Source: Rickettsiales bacterium
Lineage (GTDB): Bacteria; Pseudomonadota; Alphaproteobacteria; Rickettsiales; JAJNBL01
Direction of reading: 5' to 3'
NCBI GenBank assembly: GCA_021156175.1
Contig: JAJNBL010000008.1
Coordinates: 1 to 64,000, forward strand
DNA: 64,000 nt
Of this stretch, positions 51,375-60,048 are shown piece after piece (the stretch's first letter is position 1; each line of letters begins with the position of its first letter). The position numbers were made by a program, and so were the translations under genes. Under the pieces are notes generated by a model, which was not told the DNA's origin, did not search any database, and saw nothing but the letters and a program-made list of their open reading frames with translations.

Positions 51375-52898
51375 ATGGTTGCACGCATCTTAACGGTCGC
51401 GTTCGAAGGTGTCGATACGGCCAGTGTCGAAGTTCAAGTGCATATGGGATCGGGCCTACCCGCCTTTACCATTGTGGGGCTGCCAGATAAAGCCGTGGCT
51501 GAATCCAAAGAACGCATCCGCGCAGCACTCCATTCTCTGGGGCTTTCGCTTCCTCCTAAACGGATTACCGTGAATCTCTCCCCTGCCGATATTTTAAAAG
51601 AAGGCAGCCATTATGACCTTCCCATCACGCTTGGACTGTTGGTAACCATGGAAGTCGTCTCCCCTGCTGATATTGACGACTATATCGCGCTTGGTGAGTT
51701 ATCACTCGATGGCAGGATTATCCGGGTGGCGGGTATTCTTCCTGCTGCTATGCATGCATTTTCACAGGGAAGGGGGATCATTTGCCCCGAAATGAATGGC
51801 TCGGAAGCGGCCTGGGCGGGCGATGACTTAAAGATTATTGCGCCCAATACCCTACTCACGCTCGTCAATCACTTCCGCGGCAATGTGGTGCTCCCGCGCC
51901 CAGGGCTTCAAGGTGCCTATGAAGATACCACTCAATATCCTGATCTTCGGGATATCAAGGGACAAGAAACCGCTAAACGTGCGCTCGAAGTGGCCGCCGC
52001 AGGTGGACATAATCTTCTGATGGTGGGGCCTCCAGGATCCGGGAAATCCATGTTAGCCGCCCGTCTTCCTGGCCTGCTTCCTCCGATGGAACCAGAAGAA
52101 ATGCTGGAAGCCAGCATGATTGCGAGCATTGCAGGGTTGCTGGTGGAAGGGAAACTCGAGCAACGCCGCCCCTTCCGGGATCCGCATCATTCCTGTTCGA
52201 TGCCTGCGATGGTTGGAGGGGGGAAAACAGCTCGGCCCGGCGAAATCAGCCTTGCCCATCGGGGTGTGTTGTTTCTCGACGAATTACCGGAATTTAACCG
52301 CAATGTGCTCGATTCACTCCGCCAATCAACGGAAACCGGGAAAGTGACCGTATCGCGCGTGAATTCGCACGTCACCTACCCTGCCCGTTTCCAACTGATT
52401 GCGGCCATGAACCCCTGCCGGTGTGGCTATATGGACGATCCCGGCCGCTCCTGCTCGCGCGTTCCCACCTGCGGCACGGACTACCAATCCCGCATTTCCG
52501 GCCCCTTGATCGACCGGATGGATATTCGAATTGAAGTCCCGGCGGTGAATATACTGGAGCTCGAGCGGATGGAACGCCAGGGGAAAGCCATTGATGGCAC
52601 AGCGGATGTTGCTTCCCGGGTGAAACAGGCGCGAATGATTCAAAAAGAACGCTATAAGTCCCGAGGGCTCCGGATTCTGACCAATGCAGAAGCCGATGGG
52701 GAACTTCTTATAGAAGTTGCAAAACCCGACGAAGAAGGCAATGCTATATTGCACCAGGCAGTCGGAACCTTAAAACTTTCCATGCGAGGATATCACCGGG
52801 TCTTGCGGGTGGCCAGGACGGTCGCGGATTTAGAGGGTGCGGAACAGGTTAAAAAACGTCATATATCTGAAGCACTTACCTACCGCCAGGCGGGGTAG
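51375..52898 (+). CDS. YifB/ComM family Mg-chelatase-like AAA+ ATPase
   Basis: A 507-residue protein. The N-terminal Lon-protease-like domain starts V-A-F-E-G-V-D-T-A-S-V-E-V-Q-V, with N-L-S-P-A-D-I-L-K-E-G-S-H-Y-D-L-P-I. The AAA+ domain has Walker A G-P-P-G-S-G-K-S near residue 220, F-L-D-E-L-P-E-F as Walker B, and A-M-N-P-C-R-C-G-Y as a sensor motif. A C-terminal Mg-chelatase-type domain ends R-H-I-S-E-A-L-T-Y-R. ComM homologues act as helicases helping branch migration during natural transformation; whether that applies here is not known. All motifs are intact. Confidence 0.92.
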   Translation: MVARILTVAFEGVDTASVEVQVHMGSGLPAFTIVGLPDKAVAESKERIRAALHSLGLSLPPKRITVNLSPADILKEGSHYDLPITLGLLVTMEVVSPADIDDYIALGELSLDGRIIRVAGILPAAMHAFSQGRGIICPEMNGSEAAWAGDDLKIIAPNTLLTLVNHFRGNVVLPRPGLQGAYEDTTQYPDLRDIKGQETAKRALEVAAAGGHNLLMVGPPGSGKSMLAARLPGLLPPMEPEEMLEASMIASIAGLLVEGKLEQRRPFRDPHHSCSMPAMVGGGKTARPGEISLAHRGVLFLDELPEFNRNVLDSLRQSTETGKVTVSRVNSHVTYPARFQLIAAMNPCRCGYMDDPGRSCSRVPTCGTDYQSRISGPLIDRMDIRIEVPAVNILELERMERQGKAIDGTADVASRVKQARMIQKERYKSRGLRILTNAEADGELLIEVAKPDEEGNAILHQAVGTLKLSMRGYHRVLRVARTVADLEGAEQVKKRHISEALTYRQAG

Positions 52899-53051
52899 GA
52901 TATCACCCCTTCAAAAACTTACATTTCATTTACTTAATTTCCTGGATTTACTTAACAGATTATGATAGTATGCTTGTACATTAAAGTTTAATTACGTTGC
53001 AGCGACCTATGCTGCGTTAAAAGCAATTATAAAGCAAATACGGTAGATTAT

Positions 53052-53708
53052 ATGTCTGATCAGCACGATGATTTAGGATGGGACGTTGGTAATACGGATC
53101 AAGCAGAAGCACAAGAAACTGCCGCGGATTCCGAGCTTTTAGCCGGAGAACGCGAAGCAGCGGCCGAGAAGAAAGCGGCGGCTGCGGCTAAGAAATCTGG
53201 CGCTAGCGCCCCCTCTCAACGAAAAGCTTCTGCCAAAAATGAGACTCCTTTTTTTGATCGTGCCGTAAAATTCGGTGTTCAAATCGGCGGACTTGCAGTT
53301 GCAGGACTTCTCGCAACGGCTATAGCGCCGTATACATTATTACTTACAATCCCCTTGTATTTTGCTATGCTTTATTTAATGGGCCGTAACAAAACCAAAG
53401 AAAAAGAAGTTGGCACTTTAGGTTCTGGCGATGGCGGATCGCAAGCAAAAGACGGCGACGGCAAAGGTAAAGGCAAGGGCAAAGGCGATGTTGGCAGCCA
53501 AGACCTGAATATTAAAGTAAATGCAGATATTGGAGATGGCTTAGGCGCTCCAATTAAACAACAGGTACAACAAGTAGCCGGCCCACTTGCAAGTAACAAC
53601 GTTACTGGCCAAGGCCCTGCAAACCGTCAAAATAATGCACCTGGCCAAACTACTCCTCCAAACCCTAACGGTCCTACTATTAATGTCGGCACTAATATCC
53701 TAGGCTAA
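53052..53708 (+). CDS. Hypothetical protein with one hydrophobic hairpin
   Basis: A 218-residue protein not recognised. Residues 1-70 are charged and low-complexity (E-K-K-A-A-A-A-A-K-K). One hydrophobic stretch of about 40 residues (79-115, with a proline in the middle) may form a helical hairpin. Then comes a lysine/glycine repeat K-G-K-G-K-G-K-G-D, and a final asparagine/proline-rich tail. Upstream of the ATG is AATACGG with no strong ribosome site. The gene has its own terminator and is monocistronic. Composition bias makes any homology call unsafe. Confidence 0.6.
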   Translation: MSDQHDDLGWDVGNTDQAEAQETAADSELLAGEREAAAEKKAAAAAKKSGASAPSQRKASAKNETPFFDRAVKFGVQIGGLAVAGLLATAIAPYTLLLTIPLYFAMLYLMGRNKTKEKEVGTLGSGDGGSQAKDGDGKGKGKGKGDVGSQDLNIKVNADIGDGLGAPIKQQVQQVAGPLASNNVTGQGPANRQNNAPGQTTPPNPNGPTINVGTNILG

Positions 53709-53730
53709 TTGCCAAAATAATTCTAAAAAA

Positions 53731-53757
53731 GAGAGGGAACGTTCCCTCTCTTTTTTT
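53731..53757 (+). terminator. Terminator after the low-complexity gene
   Basis: GAGAGGGAAC / GTTCCCTCTC followed by TTTTTTT, 22 bp after the stop. Confidence 0.92.
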
Positions 53758-53841
53758 ATGTCTGCCACTTCTCCTATTTATCCTCCCTTCCATTTGTGTT
53801 ACGATCGCCCAACTTATAAACTTTGGCCGATAGCGTATTTC

Positions 53842-54498
53842 ATGGATTCTTCCGATGCCCCCTCGCTAAACGCCGACAAGACGACTGCGATTCCACAAGC
53901 ACGTATCTCCACGGTATTTGAATCCATCCTCTCCCACTATCCCGAAGACCGCATTGCAGTGGGAACCTTGGTCACGCATTTTAGCCATAGTGGGTTTGGG
54001 TTCCTGATCATCCTGTTTGCTGCACTTCCTGCATTACCAATCCCTGCGCAAGGCATTGCAACACTTCTTTCCATCCCGTTATGCCTCTTGTTTGGACAAA
54101 TTTTTGTTGGCAGAACCTCTCCTTGGATCCCAGCATGGATCGCACGCAAAACGTTTGCGCGCAGGACATTGGTAACGCTGTCTCAGGCACTGCTTCCTTA
54201 CTTGAAGAAGTTCGAATATATCTCCAGGCCCCGCTTCTTTTACATGACCTCACCCGCAGGCAAGAAAGCCATTGCGATTATGGGGATCGTATGCGCGCTT
54301 TTAATAGCAATTCCGATTCCCTTTACCAACACCATCCCCAGCATCGGCATACTCATCATGGCACTTGGGATGATTGAGCGCGATGGATTGGCAGTTAAAG
54401 CGGGTATGTGTATAGGTGCGCTCGGTTTTGTCATTATTTCGCTGATTATTTTATCGGCAGATGATATGCTGGTGACGATTCAAGAACTCTTTACGTAA
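53842..54498 (+). CDS. ExoD family membrane protein
   Basis: I use the ATG at 53842 (M-D-S-S-D-A-P-S), giving 218 residues; the in-frame ATG at 53758 starts inside the end of the preceding terminator. Family features are S-H-S-G-F-G-F-L-I-I-L-F-A-A-L-P-A-L-P-I-P, F-G-Q-I-F-V-G, W-I-P-A-W-I-A, and four hydrophobic helices. ExoD in Sinorhizobium affects exopolysaccharide production and nodule invasion; the biochemical role is unknown. It lies 7 bp before mutY, so the two may be co-transcribed. Confidence 0.85.
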   Translation: MDSSDAPSLNADKTTAIPQARISTVFESILSHYPEDRIAVGTLVTHFSHSGFGFLIILFAALPALPIPAQGIATLLSIPLCLLFGQIFVGRTSPWIPAWIARKTFARRTLVTLSQALLPYLKKFEYISRPRFFYMTSPAGKKAIAIMGIVCALLIAIPIPFTNTIPSIGILIMALGMIERDGLAVKAGMCIGALGFVIISLIILSADDMLVTIQELFT

Positions 54499-54505
54499 CA
54501 TTGCC

Positions 54506-55528
54506 ATGGAACGTACTTCTCACCAACTACAGCAAATGCATCATGCAATACAGAGCTGGTATCTGACCAATGGCCGGCATCACCTGCCCTGGCGCCTGAC
54601 GCGCGATCCTTATGCAATTTATTTAAGCGAAGTGATGCTGCAGCAAACACAAGTTGCCACCGTGCTGGATCGTTTTTATTTCCCGTTCTTACAGCGCTTC
54701 CCCACCCTTGAATCACTTGCACGCGCACCACAAGAAGAGGTGCTGAAATATTGGGAAGGCTTGGGCTATTATACCCGCGCAATCAACCTTCATCGCGCCG
54801 CAATTGCCACTGCTCCTGCGTTACCCACTACCGTAGAAGCATTACAAGCACTTCCGGGGATTGGCCGGAACACTGCCCATGCCGTTGCGGCATTTGCCTA
54901 TTACACTCCTGTGCCTGTCATGGAAGCAAACGTTAAGCGAATTGTCTCCCGCGTATTTGCGCTGACCGCTCCTCGCGAAAAAGATTTATGGGAAGCCGCA
55001 TTTACGTTACTCGATTCCGATCATCCGTTTGAATATAACCAAGCGATGATGGATATTGGCTCCATGGTGTGCACAAAAACTAACCCGCTTTGCATGCTCT
55101 GCCCATTGATGGATGTCTGCGAAGGGAAATTGAACTCTACCGCCTACCCTGCCCCTAAGCAGAAAAAAATTGTGCCGGTGCGACATAAGGATATTATTGT
55201 GCTGGTGCGCGGCAACCAGTATTTCGTGAAAGCCCGCACCACCCGATTCTTGCAGGGACTTTACGGCTTCGTGGAGCAGGATAAAGGAAAAAAAGTTCTG
55301 CAATTTGGCAATAAGATTATTTCCCTTTCCCAAAGACAAGGCACGGTGACACAAACTTACAGCCATTTCCGTCTCGAAGCGGATGTGTATGTGGCTCCGT
55401 TTAAGGGCACCTCCAATCCGCGCGAAGGACAATGGGAAACGCTGAAATCGTTGAGAGAACTTCCCTTATCGGGCGCCGATCAGAAAGTGCTTAAACTTGT
55501 CGAGCAACATTGTGCTGTGATGGCGTAG
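54506..55528 (+). CDS. mutY: A/G-specific adenine glycosylase
   Basis: A 340-residue base-excision enzyme removing adenine opposite 8-oxoguanine. It has E-V-M-L-Q-Q-T-Q-V with catalytic Glu42, the helix-hairpin-helix L-P-G-I-G-R-N-T-A-H-A-V, and the 4Fe-4S ligands Cys189, Cys196, Cys199 and Cys205 (C-x6-C-x2-C-x5-C). A C-terminal NUDIX-like 8-oxoG recognition domain follows. At the position of the second catalytic acid (Asp138 of E. coli, in L-D-G-N-V-K-R) the sequence reads M-E-A-N-V-K-R, with Glu140. This is an unusual substitution. It is otherwise complete. Confidence 0.93.
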   Translation: MERTSHQLQQMHHAIQSWYLTNGRHHLPWRLTRDPYAIYLSEVMLQQTQVATVLDRFYFPFLQRFPTLESLARAPQEEVLKYWEGLGYYTRAINLHRAAIATAPALPTTVEALQALPGIGRNTAHAVAAFAYYTPVPVMEANVKRIVSRVFALTAPREKDLWEAAFTLLDSDHPFEYNQAMMDIGSMVCTKTNPLCMLCPLMDVCEGKLNSTAYPAPKQKKIVPVRHKDIIVLVRGNQYFVKARTTRFLQGLYGFVEQDKGKKVLQFGNKIISLSQRQGTVTQTYSHFRLEADVYVAPFKGTSNPREGQWETLKSLRELPLSGADQKVLKLVEQHCAVMA

Positions 55529-55623
55529 AGCATAACATTCCTCTCCCCTTGCCAAGCCACTGCCTTTCCCCTATGGTAGGCGTCTTGTAAAATTCTTATA
55601 ACCCCGTGATCTAGAGGATACCA

Positions 55624-56805
55624 ATGCCAGCACAAGATGTCGTCATTGTTGGAGCACTCCGCAGCCCGATTGGAAATCTTAATGGAAGCCTCAGTGGCCT
55701 TCCTGCAAGCGCACTCGGCGCTTCGGTTATTAAAGCATTACTTGAGAAAACTGGCGTTCCCGGCAAAGACATTTCTGAAGTAATTTTGGGACAAGTTTTG
55801 ACCGCACGCTGTGGCCAAAACCCTGCACGTCAGGCATCGCTCAAAGCAGGAATACCTGTTGAAACGCCAGCCTGGATCATCAATCAAGTCTGTGGCTCTG
55901 GCCTTCGTTCTGTTGCACTCGGCTATCAAGCCATTGCCACCGGAAGCAGCCAGATTGTGATTGCCGGCGGACAAGAAAGCATGAGCCAGTCGCCTCACGC
56001 AATCCATATGCGCGGTGGTGTGAAAATGGGCAATGGGACGCTCGAAGACACGATGATCATTGATGGCCTGTGGGATGTGTTTAACGATTACCATATGGGA
56101 ATCACGGCAGAAAATGTCGCGAAAAAATATAACATTTCCCGAGAAGATCAGGATACACTTGCCTGTACTTCGCAAAACAAAGCAGAAGCCGCACAAAAGG
56201 CAGGAAAATTCAAAGAAGAAATTGCCCCTATAACGGTGCCAAATAAAAAAGGCGATGTGATTGTCGATACGGATGAATTCCCGCGGCATGGCACGACCCT
56301 GGCCTCGCTTGCGAGCTTACGTCCCGCCTTTAACAAAGAAGGAACCGTGACCGCCGGAAATGCCTCCGGTATTAATGATGGCGCAGCGATGCTCATGCTG
56401 ATGTCGCGTGAGCAAGCAGAGAAGCGTGGGCTTAATCCGCTTGCGCGTATTGCGTCATGGGCGCATGCGGGCGTCGCTCCAGAAATCATGGGCATTGGCC
56501 CGATACAAGCAGTACAAAAAGCATTGGCACACGCGGGCTGGACTGTCAAAGACCTTGATCTGATTGAAGCGAATGAAGCCTTTGCTGCACAAGCGATTGC
56601 GGTGAATCGTGAGCTTGGATGGAATACGGATAATGTGAACGTGAATGGCGGTGCAATTGCACTTGGCCATCCGATTGGTGCATCCGGCGCGCGGATTCTC
56701 GTAACATTGCTCCATGAAATGCAGAACCGCAATGCCAAGAAGGCCGTGGCAACGCTTTGTGTTGGTGGCGGGATGGGGGTTGCACTTTGCGTGGAAAAGG
56801 AATAG
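55624..56805 (+). CDS. phaA: Acetyl-CoA acetyltransferase (beta-ketothiolase)
   Basis: A 393-residue thiolase condensing two acetyl-CoA to acetoacetyl-CoA, the first step of PHB synthesis. Active residues are Cys90 in N-Q-V-C-G-S-G-L-R-S, the histidine in A-L-G-H-P-I-G-A-S-G (about 349) and Cys379 in L-C-V-G-G-G-M-G. N-E-A-F-A-A-Q is conserved. It is followed by phaB with 46 bp between stop and start. The synthase phaC is not adjacent, so polymerisation is encoded elsewhere. Confidence 0.95.
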   Translation: MPAQDVVIVGALRSPIGNLNGSLSGLPASALGASVIKALLEKTGVPGKDISEVILGQVLTARCGQNPARQASLKAGIPVETPAWIINQVCGSGLRSVALGYQAIATGSSQIVIAGGQESMSQSPHAIHMRGGVKMGNGTLEDTMIIDGLWDVFNDYHMGITAENVAKKYNISREDQDTLACTSQNKAEAAQKAGKFKEEIAPITVPNKKGDVIVDTDEFPRHGTTLASLASLRPAFNKEGTVTAGNASGINDGAAMLMLMSREQAEKRGLNPLARIASWAHAGVAPEIMGIGPIQAVQKALAHAGWTVKDLDLIEANEAFAAQAIAVNRELGWNTDNVNVNGGAIALGHPIGASGARILVTLLHEMQNRNAKKAVATLCVGGGMGVALCVEKE

Positions 56806-56851
56806 AAACTTTTCATTGTACTAAATTTTATAACACTACTAGGAGGTGTAT

Positions 56852-57595
56852 ATGGGGGCGAAAAGTGGTAAGGGTAAAATTGCCGTAGTTACCGGAGGGA
56901 CGCGAGGAATTGGGGCCGCCATTTCGATTGCCTTACATAAAGCGGGCTATAACGTCGCAGCCAATTACGCACAGAATGATAAAGTAGCAAAAGCTTTTGA
57001 GGCAAAGACGGGAATACCCACGTATAAATGGGATGTCAGTTCTTACGAGGAATGCTCAACAGGCATACAAACAGTCGCTGCGGATCTCGGCGGAGCCGTG
57101 GAAATCCTTGTCAATAATGCCGGCATTACCAGAGACGCAACACTTCATAAACTCTCTTCAAATGATTGGGATATGGTAATTCATACCAACCTTACCTCTT
57201 GCTTTAACATGTGCAGGACGGTCATTGATGGTATGCGTGCTGGCCATTTTGGACGGATTGTAAATATCAGCTCGATTAATGCGCAGGCCGGACAATTCGG
57301 ACAAACCAATTATTCTGCCGCAAAAGCGGGCGTGATCGGCTTCACGAAAGCATTGGCACGAGAAACCGCGTCACGTAATATCACGGTCAATACCATTGCT
57401 CCGGGCTATATCAATACGGAAATGGTTGCAGCAGTAGAAAAAACGGTGTTAGGTAAAATTATCGCACAGATTCCGGTGGGCCGCTTAGGTGAGCCTGAAG
57501 AAGTCGCCCGATGTGTGTTGTTCTTGGTCGCAGAGGATGCGGGTTTTATCACCGGGGAAACACTTTCGGTCAATGGCGGCCATCACATGGAATAA
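56852..57595 (+). CDS. phaB: Acetoacetyl-CoA reductase
   Basis: The start is the ATG at 56852, since AGGAGG occupies 56841-56846; a GTG two codons earlier lies on the ribosome site itself. The 247-residue short-chain dehydrogenase has V-T-G-G-T-R-G-I-G-A-A (13-23), N-N-A-G-I-T-R-D (88-95) and catalytic Ser140, Tyr154 and Lys158. F-G-Q-T-N-Y-S-A-A-K-A-G and the PhaB-type C-terminus (G-E-T-L-S-V-N-G-G) fit. It reduces acetoacetyl-CoA to (R)-3-hydroxybutyryl-CoA using NADPH. Confidence 0.94.
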   Translation: MGAKSGKGKIAVVTGGTRGIGAAISIALHKAGYNVAANYAQNDKVAKAFEAKTGIPTYKWDVSSYEECSTGIQTVAADLGGAVEILVNNAGITRDATLHKLSSNDWDMVIHTNLTSCFNMCRTVIDGMRAGHFGRIVNISSINAQAGQFGQTNYSAAKAGVIGFTKALARETASRNITVNTIAPGYINTEMVAAVEKTVLGKIIAQIPVGRLGEPEEVARCVLFLVAEDAGFITGETLSVNGGHHME

Positions 57596-57614
57596 ATGAC
57601 TTAGGTTCAAAAGA

Positions 57615-57731
57615 TATAGTCGTTTCAATTTAAATTTCCCATGAAGCGAAAGTGTCGTTTTGAAAGCACCGCAGCGGAGCAGCATAAAGGGCATTTGCAG
57701 CCATGGGAAATTTAAAAGTGAAATGACTATA
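57615..57731. repeat. Palindromic intergenic element 3 (117 bp)
   Basis: The terminal inverted repeats are TATAGTCGTTTCAATTTAAA on the left and the reverse complement of a close copy (TATAGTCATTTCACTTTTAA) on the right. Both continue into AATTTCCCATG. The centre is CCGCAGCGG (57669-57677). It ends 2 bp before the lptF start codon, so it supplies the upstream region of that gene. Its arms differ from elements 1 and 2, but the CCGCAGCGG core also occurs in element 2. Confidence 0.8.
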
Positions 57732-57733
57732 GA

Positions 57734-58840
57734 ATGAATTGTTATACTCGCTACATCATCCGCAACCTCCTGGGCCCCACGATTGTGATTACGGTCACCT
57801 TAACGGGCATTATATGGCTGATCCGCTCGCTTTCTTTCCTTGCCCTTATCGTTAACAGAGGCGTGGGGTTCTTGGATTTCCTCTATATTTCTTTCCTGAC
57901 GCTTCCCTCGCTCCTTCTGTTGATTCTTCCTGTTGCTCTTTTTTGTGGTGTGCTGTTTACCTACAACAAGCTGATTAATGAGAGCGAGCTGATCGTTTTA
58001 AACGGTGCAGGTTTAAGCCGTCTTGCTTTAGCCAAACCGGCGCTGATCGTCGCATTTGGAATCATGCTGTTTACCTATAGCATCGCACTTTACTTGCTGC
58101 CCACCTCTTACCGCGCATTTAAGGATACCCAATCCTACATTCGAAATAATTATGCCTCCGTGTTGTTGGAAGAAGGGGTGTTTAATTCACCGGTCAAAGG
58201 GCTTTCTGTGTATATTGATGAGCGCGGCGAAAACGGCATGGTGCGCGGAATTCTTGTGCATGATGGCAGAGACCCGAGTAACCCTGTCACGATGATGGCG
58301 GAAGAAGGTCGGCTGGTCCAAACGCCAAGTGGTCCACGGTTTGATCTCATCAACGGAAACCGTCAAGAAATCGGCCGTAGCAATGGACAATTATCGCTCC
58401 TGTATTTCGATCAATACACGCTCGATATCAGCCTCTATGCAGGCAGTGCTGAAGTAAATCGTTGGCGGGAACCGCAAGAGCGTTATATCAATGAACTCTT
58501 CTCGCCCGATAGCAATCTCCCCGACGCATTCAAAAGCAAATTGCGCGCAGAAGGTCATCAACGCCTGACATGGCCGCTTTACACCATCGCATTGCCCCTA
58601 ATTGCACTGGCCTTCCTCCTTTCTGGCCAATTTAATCGAAGAGGACAATGGCGAAGAATTTTAAGTGCAGTCGGCATCTCTATCCTACTGGTCACGGGCA
58701 CGATTGGGCTTGTGAATCTGATTGCAAAATATCCCATGGTGATACCGTTACTCTATATCGTATTGCTTCTGCCAATTGGAGGAAGTCTTTATGTGTTATG
58801 GCCCAATTCACGGGCGTTGATGTCTCGATTGAAGGCTTAA
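57734..58840 (+). CDS. lptF: LPS export permease LptF
   Basis: A 368-residue permease of the YjgP/YjgQ family, part of the LptB2FG transporter that extracts LPS from the inner membrane. It starts M-N-C-Y-T-R-Y-I-I-R-N-L-L-G-P, a typical LptF N-terminus, so the start is right. Three N-terminal helices, a periplasmic beta-jellyroll (about 125-265) and three C-terminal helices are visible. N-E-S-E-L-I-V-L-N-G-A-G is the coupling region. No good ribosome site exists because palindromic element 3 ends 2 bp before the ATG. lptG follows 7 bp later. Confidence 0.93.
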   Translation: MNCYTRYIIRNLLGPTIVITVTLTGIIWLIRSLSFLALIVNRGVGFLDFLYISFLTLPSLLLLILPVALFCGVLFTYNKLINESELIVLNGAGLSRLALAKPALIVAFGIMLFTYSIALYLLPTSYRAFKDTQSYIRNNYASVLLEEGVFNSPVKGLSVYIDERGENGMVRGILVHDGRDPSNPVTMMAEEGRLVQTPSGPRFDLINGNRQEIGRSNGQLSLLYFDQYTLDISLYAGSAEVNRWREPQERYINELFSPDSNLPDAFKSKLRAEGHQRLTWPLYTIALPLIALAFLLSGQFNRRGQWRRILSAVGISILLVTGTIGLVNLIAKYPMVIPLLYIVLLLPIGGSLYVLWPNSRALMSRLKA

Positions 58841-58847
58841 GAAACGC

Positions 58848-59942
58848 ATGCGCATACCTTTTACTCTTTCGTTTTATATCGGACGTCACTTTCTTTTGAA
58901 GGTAGGCTTGGCGGTGGGCGTTATCGTTGCGCTTATTATCCTGACGGATGTGGTGGAACTGATCCGGCGATCCTCTGGAAAAGACGTGCCGTTTACCGTG
59001 GTCATCGAAATGGCGTTGCTGAGGCTTCCTCGGGTGATACAGGAAATCCTGCCCTTTGGCGTGTTGTTTGGAGGCATCCTTGCTTTTACGCGCCTTACCC
59101 AAACCAATGAACTTATCATCGCACGGGCATCGGGTGTTTCGGCATGGCAATTTTTGGCACCGGCATTGATAAGTGCCTTCTTGCTTGGGATTCTCGTGAT
59201 GACGATTTTTAACCCGCTTTCTGCTGCCGTGTTCTCGCGATTTGAACGCTTAGAGAACCGCTTTCTTCGCGGACAAGAAAATACGCTCGCCGTTTCCTCA
59301 ACCGGCATATGGCTCCGAGAAAGCAACCACGACACCGGCGAACGCTTGGTAATCCATGCATTGCATGTGTCACACGATAGCTCGGAACTGAGCGATGTTA
59401 TGTTCCTCTTTAGCACCAAGAACCATTTTACTCATCGGATTGATGCAGAGCGCGCAAGGCTAAAAGCCGGTGCGTGGCATTTGGAGAAGGCGATTTATAC
59501 GGCACCGGATACGACCGCCGAACGCAAAGAAACCGCTGAACTCCCGACATCTATTGTCCAAGAACAGCTGCAAGACAGTTTTGCTTCGCCCGAAACCATC
59601 TCCTTCTGGGAACTGCCAGGCTTTATCCAAACTCTCCAGGATACGGGCTTCTCGGCATTACGACATCGTCTGCACTGGCATGCAATTTTGGTCAGTCCAT
59701 TCCTCTTTTGCACGATGGTGATTATCGCCGCATCCGTTTCACTACGCCCACCACGTCAGGGAAAAGCGGGACTCATGATGGTCATGGGAATTATGATTGG
59801 CTTCCTGATTTACTATATGAAAGGGCTTGTCTCCGCGTTAGGAGAATCCGGCACAATTCCTGTTGCGCTCGCAGCATGGGTACCCGTCATCGTGAGCCTC
59901 GTGATTGGGGTGGCCGTGATGCTTCATATTGAAGATGGTTAG
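58848..59942 (+). CDS. lptG: LPS export permease LptG
   Basis: A 364-residue partner of LptF with the same layout: three helices, periplasmic domain (about 125-260), three helices. Family features include R-H-F-L-L-K-V-G-L, L-L-R-L-P-R-V-I-Q-E-I-L-P-F-G-V-L-F-G-G, and T-N-E-L-I-I-A-R-A-S-G-V-S in the coupling helix. The order lptF-lptG-lptD-surA is the alphaproteobacterial envelope cluster. It is 7 bp behind lptF. Confidence 0.93.
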   Translation: MRIPFTLSFYIGRHFLLKVGLAVGVIVALIILTDVVELIRRSSGKDVPFTVVIEMALLRLPRVIQEILPFGVLFGGILAFTRLTQTNELIIARASGVSAWQFLAPALISAFLLGILVMTIFNPLSAAVFSRFERLENRFLRGQENTLAVSSTGIWLRESNHDTGERLVIHALHVSHDSSELSDVMFLFSTKNHFTHRIDAERARLKAGAWHLEKAIYTAPDTTAERKETAELPTSIVQEQLQDSFASPETISFWELPGFIQTLQDTGFSALRHRLHWHAILVSPFLFCTMVIIAASVSLRPPRQGKAGLMMVMGIMIGFLIYYMKGLVSALGESGTIPVALAAWVPVIVSLVIGVAVMLHIEDG

Positions 59943-60048
59943 AATTGAAGGAAATACTGGAAAAACTACACCACTGTGAGTATAGTCTCGGTATTGCATA
60001 CTACTGCGATAGACAAACCAAGGCAAAAACTTAGCAAAGTATACTCTC

